34,884 bases of DNA. Origin: an uncultured Oscillospiraceae bacterium (GTDB lineage: Bacteria; Bacillota; Clostridia; Oscillospirales; Oscillospiraceae). The DNA lies in contig CALWWW010000025.1 of NCBI GenBank assembly GCA_944385365.1, positions 1 through 34,884 of the forward strand, written 5' to 3'. Below, one piece after another: positions 1 through 8,265 of the stretch (position 1 is its first letter; each line of letters starts with the position of its first letter). Position numbers and translations under genes: made by a program. Under the pieces are notes generated by a model. That model was not told the origin of the DNA. It ran no database searches and was given only the letters and a program-made list of their open reading frames with translations.

Positions 1-65
1 GGGCCGATATCCATTTGGCCTTCCTCACACTTGCTGCTGCTTTGATTGCTTTTCGGTTTTGTTAG
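1..65 (+). pseudogene. IS5-like transposase, C-terminal end (cut by window edge)
   Basis: The frame beginning at base 3 encodes about 20 residues (ADIHLAFLTLAAALIAFRFC) and ends at a TAG at 63-65. Short hydrophobic tails rich in L, A and F, usually after a YDK motif, are typical of DDE transposases of the IS5 family (IS427-like group); the YDK itself would lie outside the window. The stop codon falls inside the putative terminal inverted repeat, a common arrangement in small IS elements. The rest of the gene is missing, so the family call is by resemblance only. A matching left IS end lies at the other window edge. Confidence 0.55.
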
Positions 66-74
66 GCACTCTAA
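55..74 (+). repeat. IS right terminal inverted repeat
   Basis: GGTTTTGTTAGGCACTCTAA here is the exact reverse complement of 34809-34828. The outermost TAA (and TTA at the other end) could be TA-type target DNA, leaving a 17-bp repeat. Seen directly; the IS interpretation is inference. Confidence 0.7.
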
Positions 75-105
75 GGAGTTTAAAAGGAAATAATTCTAAT
101 TTTTC

Positions 106-140
106 AGCAGACATCTTCGGAATGTCTGCTTTCCTTTTTC
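106..140 (+). terminator. Rho-independent terminator just outside the IS end
   Basis: A 9-bp perfect stem (106-114 with 122-130) with a CTTCGGA loop is followed by TTCCTTTTTC. It lies just beyond the IS repeat and would stop plus-strand transcription, either from the transposase or from an older gene that the IS interrupted. Confidence 0.6.
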
Positions 141-179
141 GTTCCTAACCTGCGTACTCCAGTGGGAAAGGAGAGTATG

Positions 180-207
180 CAGCCAGCCGTGTTAAAACGG
201 CTGGCTG
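180..207. other. Perfect 11-bp inverted repeat, role unknown
   Basis: The arms at 180-190 and 197-207 pair perfectly around a 6-base loop. There is no T-run on either strand, so it is not a clear terminator. It sits in the gene-free stretch 75-347, which holds three hairpins and no credible gene. Confidence 0.4.
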
Positions 208-248
208 TATGTGCCTACAAAGATAGAGAAACACGGCCGCAAGGGAAC

Positions 249-282
249 AAACGGGAGCAGGTACGCCTACCTGCTCCCGTTT
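249..282 (-). terminator. Likely terminator of the cooS-acsB operon
   Basis: A 15-bp perfect stem (249-263 with 268-282) with a 4-base loop lies about 65 bases downstream of the acsB stop on the minus strand. The downstream tail on that strand is TTTG-TTCCCTT, only moderately T-rich. Position and stem strength favour a terminator for the operon. Confidence 0.6.
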
Positions 283-347
283 GAGAAATGGGATCTATGT
301 AAGGAACTTGCTGGCGGCCCACCCTCACTCGGGCCGCGGGCCATCCG

Positions 348-2477
348 TTACATCATGGGTTCCATTTGCAGGACCGGATGGTTCTTCTCCGTCAGGAAAG
401 AGACCAGAGTTTCCGGGTCCTCCGCAATGGATTCGTCGGCAATGCGGTCACAGAAATCGTCAATGCCGTACAGGGCTTTGGCCGTCTCGTTGAGACGGGG
501 GGCCACCTGCTCTTTCAACGCCTTGGGCATCCAGACAATGCGGGCTACGCCGCCCTCGGCCTTGAGGAACTTTTTCGAGGAGATAAACTGTTTGCCGTGG
601 CCCATAAAGCCCGGCGTCTGAACGCCGCCGCCGGTCACGGATGCCATCTCCGAGAACGTCATGCCCAGAGGCGTCATGCCGGTGTGCTCCCGGTGGACAA
701 TGACCACACCGCCGCTGGACGGCTCCATGCCGCAGATGCACTCGAAGCAGCCGCAGGAGGTCATGGGGTCTTCCAGAATGGAATACAGCGTCACGTTTTC
801 CAACGCGCCGTGGCTGTACTGGCGGATGGCCTCGCTGACCTCTTCCCAGCGGCCCACCCGCTCGTCGATCACGTTGTCCTTGCGGACCACCTGGCAGGGG
901 CCCGAGGGGTCCAGCTGGTTGGTGGCTCTGGCGTCCAGCCAGGAGACCGCGCCGCAGAGACCCAGGCGTTCCGGTGTAACGATGCAGACATGGCTGGGAG
1001 AGAAGGACTGACACAGGGTACAGGTATAGAAGCAATCGACGCTTTCATCGGTGAGCGTTCTCAGCCGCTCGTCCCGGCGGTCATAGATGGGCAGGGCCGT
1101 CTCATGGCGGAAGCTCTTGCACTGCTCCGCGTCGGTGTAGATGGTGATTTGACACTTGTCCACCACGGCGTCGAAATCGTTTTTCAGCTGCACATAGAGG
1201 ACCTCAGCGAAATCTTTCAGCCGCAGACCGGCTGCAAAGGCGGCCTTGCTGACGCGGATGCGGATCATGTCCCGCTGGCCCGTGTGCATGACACCCTCCA
1301 TACAGTTGATGTAGGCGTGGAATTTCCGCTCCAGAACCGGCTCAAAGTCGGGGTTCATGTTTTTGCCTGCCACATCGGCCACCAGACACAGGGAGAACTT
1401 ACCGCCCTCCTCCAGTTCGTCCAGATCGGGGCCGATCAGGGTGAACTTGTGGTCCTCCACGTCGTGGAGATCGTGGGTGCGCACCAGCTCCAGGGCATCC
1501 AGACGGGAGCCGTCAAACTCCACCTGCATGTCGTTCCGGCGGATGATTTCACCCTCAAAGGCCGAGGCAAAGGCCACGGGAATGTTCAGATCAGAGACCT
1601 TCACCCGGATATCCCGTGCTTCCAGACTGGTGTCGTGGAACTGGGACACGTCGGGCTGCACAATCAAGCTCTTGGGCACCCGCCAGATGTTTTCCGTCTC
1701 ATTGGTGACCACCGGGAAGCCCAGGGCGATAGCGCCCGCGCCGCAGGCCACCACCACATCATCCAGGGGACCGAAGGCGTTGACAAAGGCGGGGACGCGG
1801 TGCATGGTGTAATCCAGCAGAGCATTGGCGTCGCCGGGCGTGACCGCGCCGAAGATCAAAGCGGCGCGCAACGCCACAGACACCACATGAATCACCGAGG
1901 TGATGCCCCGGCCCAGGGGAATGACGCGGACGTTAGCGCCGGTCTTATACCCGGCTTCCTCCAGCTGGCTGATGATTTCACCCACCAGCGTTACGAGAAT
2001 GCCCTGGGACTGGTAGCTCTTGACGAGACCGACGGCGTCTTCCACCGAGGGCGCGCCGCCGATGAGGACGGCCACGCCGGGAATGTCGCCGGTGACCAGG
2101 GGAACGCCCAGCTCCCGGATGGCGGCGTCGGACAGGTGACCGGCGCAGGGGGCCTCGTAGGGGGTGGGGTTGTTGATGTACTGCAAAACCTCCAGAAATT
2201 CGGCGCATAGTGCCGTGGCAATGCCGGTAAAGAAAGCGTCCTGGAGCCGGGGAGCCGTGGTCATCATCCCGGCCAGGGTGGGCAGAGCCGCCTGGAGTTC
2301 GCCCAAGGTGGCGATTTTATTGCCGGTGACGGCATAGAAGCAGGGCAGACTGTAGGCCGTGTCGGGGAAACCGACAGCCTGATCGGTACCGTACTGGGCC
2401 ACCGCCTTGGCGACGGCATCCTCCGTCAGCTGATAGACGGCGTGGCCGCCCTGGAATACTCTGTCAAATAAGGTCAT
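348..2477 (-). CDS. acsB: Acetyl-CoA synthase subunit (CODH/ACS alpha), AcsB
   Basis: This 709-residue protein is close in length to characterised bacterial acetyl-CoA synthases. It would join CO, a corrinoid-borne methyl group and CoA into acetyl-CoA at the Ni-Ni-[4Fe4S] A-cluster. The expected cluster cysteines are visible at C486, C489, C498, C508, C575 and C577, the last pair in a CGC motif, with the same spacing as the Moorella enzyme. A conserved block rich in GMTFSEMASVTGG follows. The start chosen is the ATG at 2477, preceded by AGGAGG at good spacing; an upstream in-frame TTG at 2495 overlaps the cooS stop and lacks its own site. cooS ends 14 bases upstream, so the two are co-transcribed. 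The corrinoid protein, methyltransferase and CODH accessory genes are not in this window. Confidence 0.95.
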   Translation of the reverse strand: MTLFDRVFQGGHAVYQLTEDAVAKAVAQYGTDQAVGFPDTAYSLPCFYAVTGNKIATLGELQAALPTLAGMMTTAPRLQDAFFTGIATALCAEFLEVLQYINNPTPYEAPCAGHLSDAAIRELGVPLVTGDIPGVAVLIGGAPSVEDAVGLVKSYQSQGILVTLVGEIISQLEEAGYKTGANVRVIPLGRGITSVIHVVSVALRAALIFGAVTPGDANALLDYTMHRVPAFVNAFGPLDDVVVACGAGAIALGFPVVTNETENIWRVPKSLIVQPDVSQFHDTSLEARDIRVKVSDLNIPVAFASAFEGEIIRRNDMQVEFDGSRLDALELVRTHDLHDVEDHKFTLIGPDLDELEEGGKFSLCLVADVAGKNMNPDFEPVLERKFHAYINCMEGVMHTGQRDMIRIRVSKAAFAAGLRLKDFAEVLYVQLKNDFDAVVDKCQITIYTDAEQCKSFRHETALPIYDRRDERLRTLTDESVDCFYTCTLCQSFSPSHVCIVTPERLGLCGAVSWLDARATNQLDPSGPCQVVRKDNVIDERVGRWEEVSEAIRQYSHGALENVTLYSILEDPMTSCGCFECICGMEPSSGGVVIVHREHTGMTPLGMTFSEMASVTGGGVQTPGFMGHGKQFISSKKFLKAEGGVARIVWMPKALKEQVAPRLNETAKALYGIDDFCDRIADESIAEDPETLVSFLTEKNHPVLQMEPMM

Positions 2478-2491
2478 GGCTGCGTTCCTCC

Positions 2492-4375
2492 TCAAATGCC
2501 CAGCAGACGGCGTTTTTCCTCGATGCGCTCGATCATCTTGTCGCCCAGCTTTTCAATGTCCAGTTCCACCGTGTAGCTGGCTTCGACCCAGTCGCGGATA
2601 CCGTGCTGGAGCCAATCGGAAATCTCGCTGGAACCCTTGACGTAGGGGTCCACGCCCAGGAAGGTGTCGATACCGGTGGCCACCACATAGTTGCCGATGG
2701 ATACGGCCTTTTCGCTCATCCATTCGGGGGCGCAGCCCACCAGGGGCAGCTGGGAGATGTTGACACCGGCATCCTTGGCAATTTCCGAAGCCAGGACCAT
2801 CATGCGGGAGATATCGACGCAGGAGCCCATATGCAGCACCGGCGGAATGCCCACCAGCTCGCAGACCCGTTTCAGACCCGCGCCGCAGATCTCCTTGGCC
2901 TCCTTGCTCATAAGACCGGCCCGGGCGGCGGCCTGGGCGGAGCAGCCGGACACGATGACAAGGACATCGTTGGCCAGCAGCTTTTTCATCAGTTCAATGT
3001 GGGCGTGGTCGGGGCGGACCTTGGGGTTGTTGCAGCCCACCATGGCGGCCGCGCCGCGGAGAACGCCGGAGGTGATGCACTCCACCAGGGGTTTCATGGT
3101 GCCCAGCTCGTCCACATGGGAGTTGGTGACGGTGTCGAGACACTTCCGGATGGCTTCCACGGAGAAGCCCACCGTGGCGTCCACCTTCAGATCGGGGATG
3201 AATACCCGCTGGGGGTCCCGGTTCTTGAAGTTCTCCACGGCCATTTTGACGATGGATTTGGCGTTTTCACCGGCATTTTCCGGGGAGAAGTGGATAAATT
3301 CGGAGTCGGGCATCCGGGCAATGTCGGAGGTGGTGATGAATTTGGTGTGGAAGCACTTGGAGAGGGGGCCTAGGGCCGGGAAGATACACTGCACATCCAC
3401 GACGATGGCTTCACAGGCTCCCGTAAGTACCACATTTTCCTGCTGGAGGAAGTTGCCCACCATGGGGATGCCGTGGCGCATGGCCACCTCGTTGGCAGTG
3501 CAGCAGACGCCGCAGATGTTGATGCCTTTCGCGCCCTGTTCCTTGGCCAGAGCAATCATCTCCGGGTCGTTGGCGTAGAAGACGATCATTTCCGACAGGG
3601 ACGGGTCGTGGCCGTGGACCACAATGTTGACCATATCCTTCTGCATGACGCCCAGATTGGCCTCGGTGTCCACGGGCATGGGGGTGCCGAACATGACGTC
3701 GGAAAACTCGGTGCCGCACATGGAACCGCCCCAGCCGTCGCTCATGCCGCTGCGCAGTGCCTGGCGGACCAGCGCTTCCGGCAGGGAAGAGTTGCCCATG
3801 TGGGTCATGTGCATGGCCGTGGAAACCTCCCGGTCGATGGCGCGGGGCTCGATACCGGCGTCGTGCCACAGCTTTTGGGTGTGTTCCGGGGCACGGGACA
3901 GCCAGCGGGAGATGCCGAAGGGCTTGCCGTATTCCATCAGCGCCAGTTCGGCCATTTCGTGGGCCAGATCGTAAATGTCCTTGCCCACGGTCTCCACGCC
4001 CCATTCGTGGGCGATGCGTTTCAGCTTCTCCGGGTCTTTGACCTGGTAGTTGCCGTCTGCCTTCGTCTCATGGAGGGTGTGGCAGATTTCGCGGCCATGG
4101 TCGGAGTGGGTGGCGGCGCCGCCGGCGGTGAACCGGAGGAAATTCCGGCCCACAATGCCGTGGACATCACAGCCGCAGATGCCGCGGGGCGCTTTGGGCG
4201 TGATGCGGCACGGTCCCATGGAGCAGATGCGGCAGCAGGTTCCGGCTTCACCGAACCCGCAGTGAGGCGTCTGGTTTTTGACGCGCTGCTGCCAGGAGTC
4301 GGCGCCGACTTTCTGACCGAGGGCCAAAAGCTGTTCGGTGGCCGCTTCCATTTGTTCTACGGAAATATACTTCAT
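2492..4375 (-). CDS. cooS: Anaerobic Ni-Fe carbon monoxide dehydrogenase catalytic subunit, CooS
   Basis: This 627-residue protein interconverts CO and CO2 at a Ni-Fe-S C-cluster; beside AcsB it would feed CO to acetyl-CoA synthesis. N-terminal cysteines C39 and C47 (D-cluster type) and C48, C51, C56 with C67/C69 (B-cluster type) are present. The C-cluster ligand motifs are all visible in order: VVHGHDP (His), INICGVCC, TGACEA, VGCNNP, VSGCSAQ and MGSCVD. The reading frame stays open upstream to 4480, but family proteins begin near MKYISVEQ, so the ATG at 4375 is used; its ribosome binding site is weak. It is first in a two-gene operon with acsB and lies downstream of a LysR gene, separated from it by a strong terminator. 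Confidence 0.95.
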   Translation of the reverse strand: MKYISVEQMEAATEQLLALGQKVGADSWQQRVKNQTPHCGFGEAGTCCRICSMGPCRITPKAPRGICGCDVHGIVGRNFLRFTAGGAATHSDHGREICHTLHETKADGNYQVKDPEKLKRIAHEWGVETVGKDIYDLAHEMAELALMEYGKPFGISRWLSRAPEHTQKLWHDAGIEPRAIDREVSTAMHMTHMGNSSLPEALVRQALRSGMSDGWGGSMCGTEFSDVMFGTPMPVDTEANLGVMQKDMVNIVVHGHDPSLSEMIVFYANDPEMIALAKEQGAKGINICGVCCTANEVAMRHGIPMVGNFLQQENVVLTGACEAIVVDVQCIFPALGPLSKCFHTKFITTSDIARMPDSEFIHFSPENAGENAKSIVKMAVENFKNRDPQRVFIPDLKVDATVGFSVEAIRKCLDTVTNSHVDELGTMKPLVECITSGVLRGAAAMVGCNNPKVRPDHAHIELMKKLLANDVLVIVSGCSAQAAARAGLMSKEAKEICGAGLKRVCELVGIPPVLHMGSCVDISRMMVLASEIAKDAGVNISQLPLVGCAPEWMSEKAVSIGNYVVATGIDTFLGVDPYVKGSSEISDWLQHGIRDWVEASYTVELDIEKLGDKMIERIEEKRRLLGI

Positions 4376-4477
4376 GATCGTTGCATGGAACGCATAGGGA
4401 TATGCTTTCCTTACCCCTTTCTTCGAGATTCTGACGTCTGTCAGGGCGTATGGTGCGGAACAAAAAACGCATAGGTT

Positions 4478-4502
4478 CAAATAAATTGCTGTAATTTATT
4501 TG
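4478..4502. promoter_or_regulatory. Perfect 10-bp palindrome upstream of cooS (candidate operator)
   Basis: CAAATAAATT and AATTTATTTG flank a 5-base centre, a 25-bp interrupted palindrome about 105 bases upstream of the cooS start. It is strikingly AT-rich in a GC-rich region and lies just downstream of a possible -10 box. A regulator, perhaps the adjacent LysR protein, may bind here; that link is inference. Confidence 0.5.
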
Positions 4503-4515
4503 TTTGCTCCATGGT

Positions 4516-4543
4516 ACCATATCCGGCGACCCGCAGGTATCAA
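4516..4543 (-). promoter_or_regulatory. Possible cooS-acsB promoter
   Basis: On the minus strand, TTGATA (4538-4543) and TATGGT (4516-4521) are spaced by 16 bases. Both boxes are imperfect, but the position between the LysR terminator and cooS, next to the palindrome, fits. Confidence 0.35.
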
Positions 4544-4585
4544 CAAAGGGGAGAGGGGTATCTACCAATGGTTGCAGGCCCAATC

Positions 4586-4633
4586 AAAAAACCGTGTCAC
4601 CACCCCGAATTGCGGGGGATGACACGGTTTTTT
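4586..4633. terminator. Strong bidirectional terminator after the LysR gene
   Basis: A 14-base arm (4586-4599) pairs with 4620-4633, with an inner GC-rich CCCCG/CGGGG stem. A- and T-runs on both sides make it work in either direction. It begins 2 bases past the LysR stop and insulates cooS-acsB from LysR transcription. Confidence 0.85.
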
Positions 4634-4634
4634 T

Positions 4635-5522
4635 CTATATGGGACGCTGCCACGTCTCCAAAAAGTCGTAAAACAGCTTCATCTCATGGGTCATGACCTC
4701 GTCGGCTTTGCGGATGAGGCCGCTGTGGAGCTGCATCTCCTCGTCGGCAAAGGGCACCAGCACCACGTCGGGGCTGCGGAGATTCCGCATGGTGTGGGCC
4801 GGGGCCACGGAGACCGTCAGACCCAGCTTGCACAGCTGATTGCACATGCACACGCCGTTGGTCTCAAAAACCACCTGGGGCTCGAATCCGGCCTCCCGGC
4901 ATTTTTTCAGGACCAGCTGATGCAGATGGAATTCCCGGTTTTGCAGGGCAAATTCCTGCCCGTTCAGCTGTTCCATGGTGACGGCGGGCAGACGGCTCAG
5001 GGGATTGTCCCGGTGTACCAGCAGATAGAGCTTGGTGGCGGCAATGGGGCGGACCTGATACTTTTGGGTATCCACCGGCAGATACGTCAGAGCCACATCC
5101 ACCTCGTGGTACCAGACGGCTTCCACGGCCCGCTGGTCGGTGTATTCGGAAAAATCCACCTGAATGTCCGGGTATTTCTTGCGGAACGCCACGATACAGG
5201 CGGGGCTCAGCAATCCCAACAGACCGTAGGACGCGGCAATGCGCAGGCGGCCCGTGTGGGATTTGTGCCGCTGGGCGATTTCAAAGTTCAGCCCCTCCAT
5301 CTGCTGCAAAATCTTCCGGGCGTGGCGTTCCAGAATCTTTCCGTCGTCGGTCAGGGTGACGCCGGTCTGGGTGCGTACCAGAATGGGATAGCCCAGCTCG
5401 GTCTCCAGCTTCTGCAAAATCTTGCTCAATCCCTGGGTGGTGATGTACAGCTCCCGGGCTGCCGCGTTGATGCTGCCCTGGCGGCAGACTTCCAGGAAAT
5501 AGGCCAGGTCTTTGGTGGTCAT
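4635..5522 (-). CDS. LysR-family transcriptional regulator
   Basis: This 295-residue protein has the standard LysR layout. The N-terminal winged HTH (residues 1-60) carries the familiar pattern FLEVCRQGSINAAARELYIT followed by LSKILQKLE. A linker leads to a periplasmic-binding-type effector domain (about 90-290) that contains HRDNPLS and GLTVSVAP. It is encoded immediately upstream of cooS-acsB on the same strand but separated by a terminator, so it has its own promoter. Control of the CODH/ACS genes is a reasonable inference from position only; the effector is unknown. The ATG at 5522 matches the family start, although its ribosome binding site is weak. Confidence 0.9.
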   Translation of the reverse strand: MTTKDLAYFLEVCRQGSINAAARELYITTQGLSKILQKLETELGYPILVRTQTGVTLTDDGKILERHARKILQQMEGLNFEIAQRHKSHTGRLRIAASYGLLGLLSPACIVAFRKKYPDIQVDFSEYTDQRAVEAVWYHEVDVALTYLPVDTQKYQVRPIAATKLYLLVHRDNPLSRLPAVTMEQLNGQEFALQNREFHLHQLVLKKCREAGFEPQVVFETNGVCMCNQLCKLGLTVSVAPAHTMRNLRSPDVVLVPFADEEMQLHSGLIRKADEVMTHEMKLFYDFLETWQRPI

Positions 5523-5547
5523 GGTCGTTCAGCTCGCTTTCGGTATC

Positions 5548-5576
5548 AGAATAGCACCGCGGGCCGGAGTTTGCAA
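5548..5576 (-). promoter_or_regulatory. Probable promoter of the LysR gene
   Basis: On the minus strand, TTGCAA (5571-5576) and TATTCT (5548-5553) are spaced by exactly 17 bases. The predicted transcription start leaves only about 20 bases of leader. Confidence 0.5.
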
Positions 5577-5595
5577 GCCCATCGGAACATGGAAA

Positions 5596-5631
5596 ACACC
5601 CGGCCGGAGCAACGCTGCTCCGGCCGGGTGT
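5596..5631 (-). terminator. Terminator after the SGNH hydrolase gene
   Basis: A 16-bp perfect GC-rich stem (5596-5611 with 5616-5631) with a 4-base loop is followed on the minus strand by TTTTCC. It lies between the hydrolase stop and the LysR promoter. Confidence 0.75.
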
Positions 5632-5662
5632 ATTTGCAGAACGATGTACGCCGAACCGCGGT

Positions 5663-6316
5663 TCACGGCTGACGGGCGGCGCAGAGCTGGCGGACCAGTG
5701 GGGCGATGCCCTCGGCAAACCGGGCGTGACCCTCCACAGTAAAATGAATTTCATCCTCCGTGCAGATTTCGCAGATGTCATCCGCCGCCACATAGGCGCA
5801 GCCGTACCGCTGCGCCACATCGTGGAAGAACTCGGGCAGCTGCCGCGACACGGGGACGCAGTGCTCGGCGGAAAAATACCACTGGGACGGCGTCTGATCC
5901 ACGGCCTCCCGGATGGACGGGGGACAGACCAGCAGAACATCGGCGGGCCGTACCTGTTCCGCCGTGCGGAACCCCTGAATCATCTGAATCAGCTGTTCCG
6001 CGCCCATGGCAACCTCCATGGCGTTGAGGTGCATCCGGGACTTGAGATCGGTGGTGCCCAGCAGGAGCACCACCACGTCCACGGGGCTTTGGCTGTCCAG
6101 AGAGGGGAGCAGCGTCTTTTTGCCGTTGTGATACTCCGCCAGGGCGTCGTCCCAGATGGTGGTCCGTCCGCTGAGCCCGTCCTCTAAAACCTGATAATCC
6201 GGACCCAGCAGCGTTTGGAGCCGTCCGGTCCACCGTACCTCCGGCGGGTAACGCTTTTCCGTGAGGGGAATATACCCCCAGGTGTTGGAATCGCCGTAGC
6301 ACAAAATTCGATACAT
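5663..6316 (-). CDS. SGNH/GDSL-family hydrolase (esterase-like)
   Basis: This 217-residue protein has SGNH-fold landmarks: GDSN near residue 8 (nucleophile Ser), the glycine block GLSGRTT near 49, GTTDLK near 87 (a variant of the usual GxND oxyanion block), and DEIHFTVEGH near 189 with the catalytic Asp and His. There is no signal peptide, so it should act in the cytoplasm. Family members cleave acetyl or other acyl esters from sugars and small molecules. Next to a DUF624 gene and an arabinan locus, deacetylation of imported plant oligosaccharides is plausible but unproven. AGGAGG precedes the ATG at good spacing. It lies 28 bases downstream of the DUF624 gene and probably shares its transcript. 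Confidence 0.85.
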   Translation of the reverse strand: MYRILCYGDSNTWGYIPLTEKRYPPEVRWTGRLQTLLGPDYQVLEDGLSGRTTIWDDALAEYHNGKKTLLPSLDSQSPVDVVVLLLGTTDLKSRMHLNAMEVAMGAEQLIQMIQGFRTAEQVRPADVLLVCPPSIREAVDQTPSQWYFSAEHCVPVSRQLPEFFHDVAQRYGCAYVAADDICEICTEDEIHFTVEGHARFAEGIAPLVRQLCAARQP

Positions 6317-6344
6317 GGTCCATCCTCCTGCAAAGGTTTTTATG

Positions 6345-7001
6345 TCAACCGTGGTACGTCAAATCGGTTTTGTCCATGTCCTGTTCCAGCTCGTCGGGCA
6401 GGTACTTGCGGAAAATCTGAACAAAGATGCCCGACGTGAGATAGCCGTAGATACCCGCGCCGCAGAGAATCACCAGCCCTAGAAAGGGGATGAAGTGCAT
6501 GGAAAAAAAGACGAAGGTCCCCAGAACCAGGGCCAGCAGCAGGGTGTAAGGGAAATTGAGAAAGGACATGAGAAAGGCGTTTTTCACATGGGCCCAGATG
6601 GGGTTGTGGAATTTGGCCACAACGGGGAAGACGTACAGGGACGTCATCAGAAAAGGCACCGTCACAATGGAGCTGACCACCAGAACGGCCGTGGACAGGG
6701 GCCCCTCCATGGCCAGACCCAGGCGAAAATCCAGCAGCAGCACAGCGCCGACCACCAGCATCATCAGCCACAGAATGGTGGACTGGCGAAAATTCTGGCG
6801 AAAGGACCGGAAAAAGTTCTGGTGTACATGGGATTCATCGGTGCGGATGCGGCGCATGGACGCGTAATAGAGGGCCGTGGTGGACGCGCCCATGGTCACA
6901 ATGGGCAGGCTGCACAGCAGCCACAGCACGTGGAGCGCCACCAGATCGGCCACCAGATTGAGAAACCGCACCAGCAGACCGTCGTAAGAAAAGGGGTTCA
7001 A
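6345..7001 (-). CDS. DUF624 (YesL-like) membrane protein
   Basis: This 218-residue protein has about five hydrophobic segments and the family opening NPFSYDGLLVRFLNLVADLVxLHVLWLLCSLPIVTMGASTTALYY. YesL/DUF624 proteins often sit in plant-polysaccharide utilisation loci next to CUT1 sugar transporters; their function is unknown. The frame is open to 7118, but a TTG at 7001 has GGAGG nine bases upstream and gives the family-typical N-terminus, so I use it. An ATG just upstream of that TTG is in another frame. It heads a short minus-strand operon, divergent from the arabinan locus. Confidence 0.85.
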   Translation of the reverse strand: MNPFSYDGLLVRFLNLVADLVALHVLWLLCSLPIVTMGASTTALYYASMRRIRTDESHVHQNFFRSFRQNFRQSTILWLMMLVVGAVLLLDFRLGLAMEGPLSTAVLVVSSIVTVPFLMTSLYVFPVVAKFHNPIWAHVKNAFLMSFLNFPYTLLLALVLGTFVFFSMHFIPFLGLVILCGAGIYGYLTSGIFVQIFRKYLPDELEQDMDKTDLTYHG

Positions 7002-7058
7002 AACGCATTGCCTCCGTCTGTCGAAGTGTACTGAAGGTCCCCGCAGGGGATGGATAGT

Positions 7059-7087
7059 ATTATATAGAAAAAGCAAAATCTTGTCGA
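7059..7087 (-). promoter_or_regulatory. Promoter of the DUF624-esterase operon
   Basis: On the minus strand, TCGACA (7082-7087) is spaced 17 bases from a perfect TATAAT (7059-7064). Confidence 0.65.
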
Positions 7088-7148
7088 TGGGGAAATAGAC
7101 CAGAAATCCATATATCATTTAGGTAATACTGTATAAATTTAATAAAAT

Positions 7149-7189
7149 CTAAAATAAAACTTGCGCAACAGAACCGGGTATTGTATACT
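7149..7189 (+). promoter_or_regulatory. Promoter of the first GH43 gene with adjoining CTAAA motif
   Basis: TTGCGC (7161-7166) and TATACT (7184-7189) are spaced by 17 bases. CTAAAATAAAACTT (7149-7162) abuts the -35 box and resembles motifs at 8266, 8334 and 13115. It faces the divergent DUF624 promoter across about 75 AT-rich bases. Confidence 0.6.
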
Positions 7190-7240
7190 AAAACGCAGTT
7201 TGGAACGGAATCAACCGGAACACAGCATTACTGAGAGGAA

Positions 7241-8230
7241 GTGGAGCCAATGCCCCAGACAACTGCCGTTGTTACACCGTATAACCGCCCCTTTATCGAA
7301 CAGCGCGCCGACCCGTATATCTACCGCGGACCGGACGGCGCCTACTATTTTACCGCTTCGGTACCGGCCTATGACCGCATTGTGCTGCGCCGCGCCGCCA
7401 CACTGGTGGGACTGCGGGAGGCAGAGGAAGTGACCATCTGGACCAAGCATGCCAACGGTCCCCAGAGCTGCCACGTTTGGGCGCCGGAGATTCATTATCT
7501 CCAGGGCAAATGGTACGTGTACTACGCGGCCAGCGAAATCGAGGACCCCTGGAAGCTGCGTCCCTACGTGCTCCAGTGCACCGGCACAGACCCCATGGCG
7601 GACCCCTGGGTGGAGCTGGGCATGATGCAGGCGGCGGACACCGATTTATTCTCTTTCCAGGATTTTTCTCTGGATGCAACAATTCTCTGCCATAAGGGTG
7701 AAATGTACTATATCTGGGCGGAAAAAGTTGGCGTCGGCAAGAAGATTTCCAACCTGTACATCGCCCGGATGGAGACGCCCTGGAAGCTGGCCACCGACCA
7801 GGTCCTGCTGACCACGCCGGATTACGACTGGGAGCGCATTGGCTTCTGGGTCAACGAAGGCCCCGCCTTCCTGCGCCACAACGGCCGGATTTACATGACG
7901 TATTCCGCCAGCGAGACCGGCGCCTGCTACTGCATGGGTATGCTGAGCATCGACGAGGATGCCGATCTGCTGGACCCCAGAGCGTGGAAAAAGGAGCGGT
8001 ATCCGGTCCTCTGCACCAGCGAGGAAAAGGGTCTGTTCGGCCCCGGTCACAACTCCTTCGTCAAGGCGGAGGACGGCGTCACCGACATTTGCGTCTACCA
8101 CGCCAGACCCTACAGCGAGATCGTGGGTGACCCCCTCTATGACCCCAACCGCCACGCCATGCTGATGAAAGTGACCTATGACGAGGCCGGCAGCCCCGTT
8201 TTCGACTATGCCAATTCCGTGGAATTTTGA
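7241..8230 (+). CDS. GH43 exo-arabinofuranosidase-like enzyme (subfamily 26-like), cytoplasmic
   Basis: This 329-residue protein is a single five-bladed propeller domain of glycoside hydrolase family 43. The catalytic triad is visible as D21 (ADPYIY), D142 (SLDATI) and E203 (VNEGPAF), spaced as in the Streptomyces exo-1,5-alpha-L-arabinofuranosidase group. The motif YYFTASVPAYDRI is typical of that subfamily. There is no signal peptide, so it would trim imported arabino-oligosaccharides in the cytoplasm. GAGAGGAAGTGGAG precedes the ATG. It has its own promoter and is separated by about 245 bases from the transporter operon that follows. Exact linkage specificity cannot be read from sequence. 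Confidence 0.85.
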   Translation: MEPMPQTTAVVTPYNRPFIEQRADPYIYRGPDGAYYFTASVPAYDRIVLRRAATLVGLREAEEVTIWTKHANGPQSCHVWAPEIHYLQGKWYVYYAASEIEDPWKLRPYVLQCTGTDPMADPWVELGMMQAADTDLFSFQDFSLDATILCHKGEMYYIWAEKVGVGKKISNLYIARMETPWKLATDQVLLTTPDYDWERIGFWVNEGPAFLRHNGRIYMTYSASETGACYCMGMLSIDEDADLLDPRAWKKERYPVLCTSEEKGLFGPGHNSFVKAEDGVTDICVYHARPYSEIVGDPLYDPNRHAMLMKVTYDEAGSPVFDYANSVEF

Positions 8231-8265
8231 GCAAATCGAAACCTTTTTTTAATATTTATATTTTT

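Noticed and set aside
366-2210. Long plus-strand open frame (614 codons) opposite acsB
   Set aside because: It lies wholly antisense to acsB, has low-complexity His/Gly/Val-rich sequence typical of a GC-rich shadow frame, and has no ribosome binding site or family resemblance.
4376-4480. 35-residue N-terminal extension of CooS
   Set aside because: Family members begin at the MKYISVEQ position and the extension contains no ribosome binding site; it is upstream leader DNA running to the palindrome.
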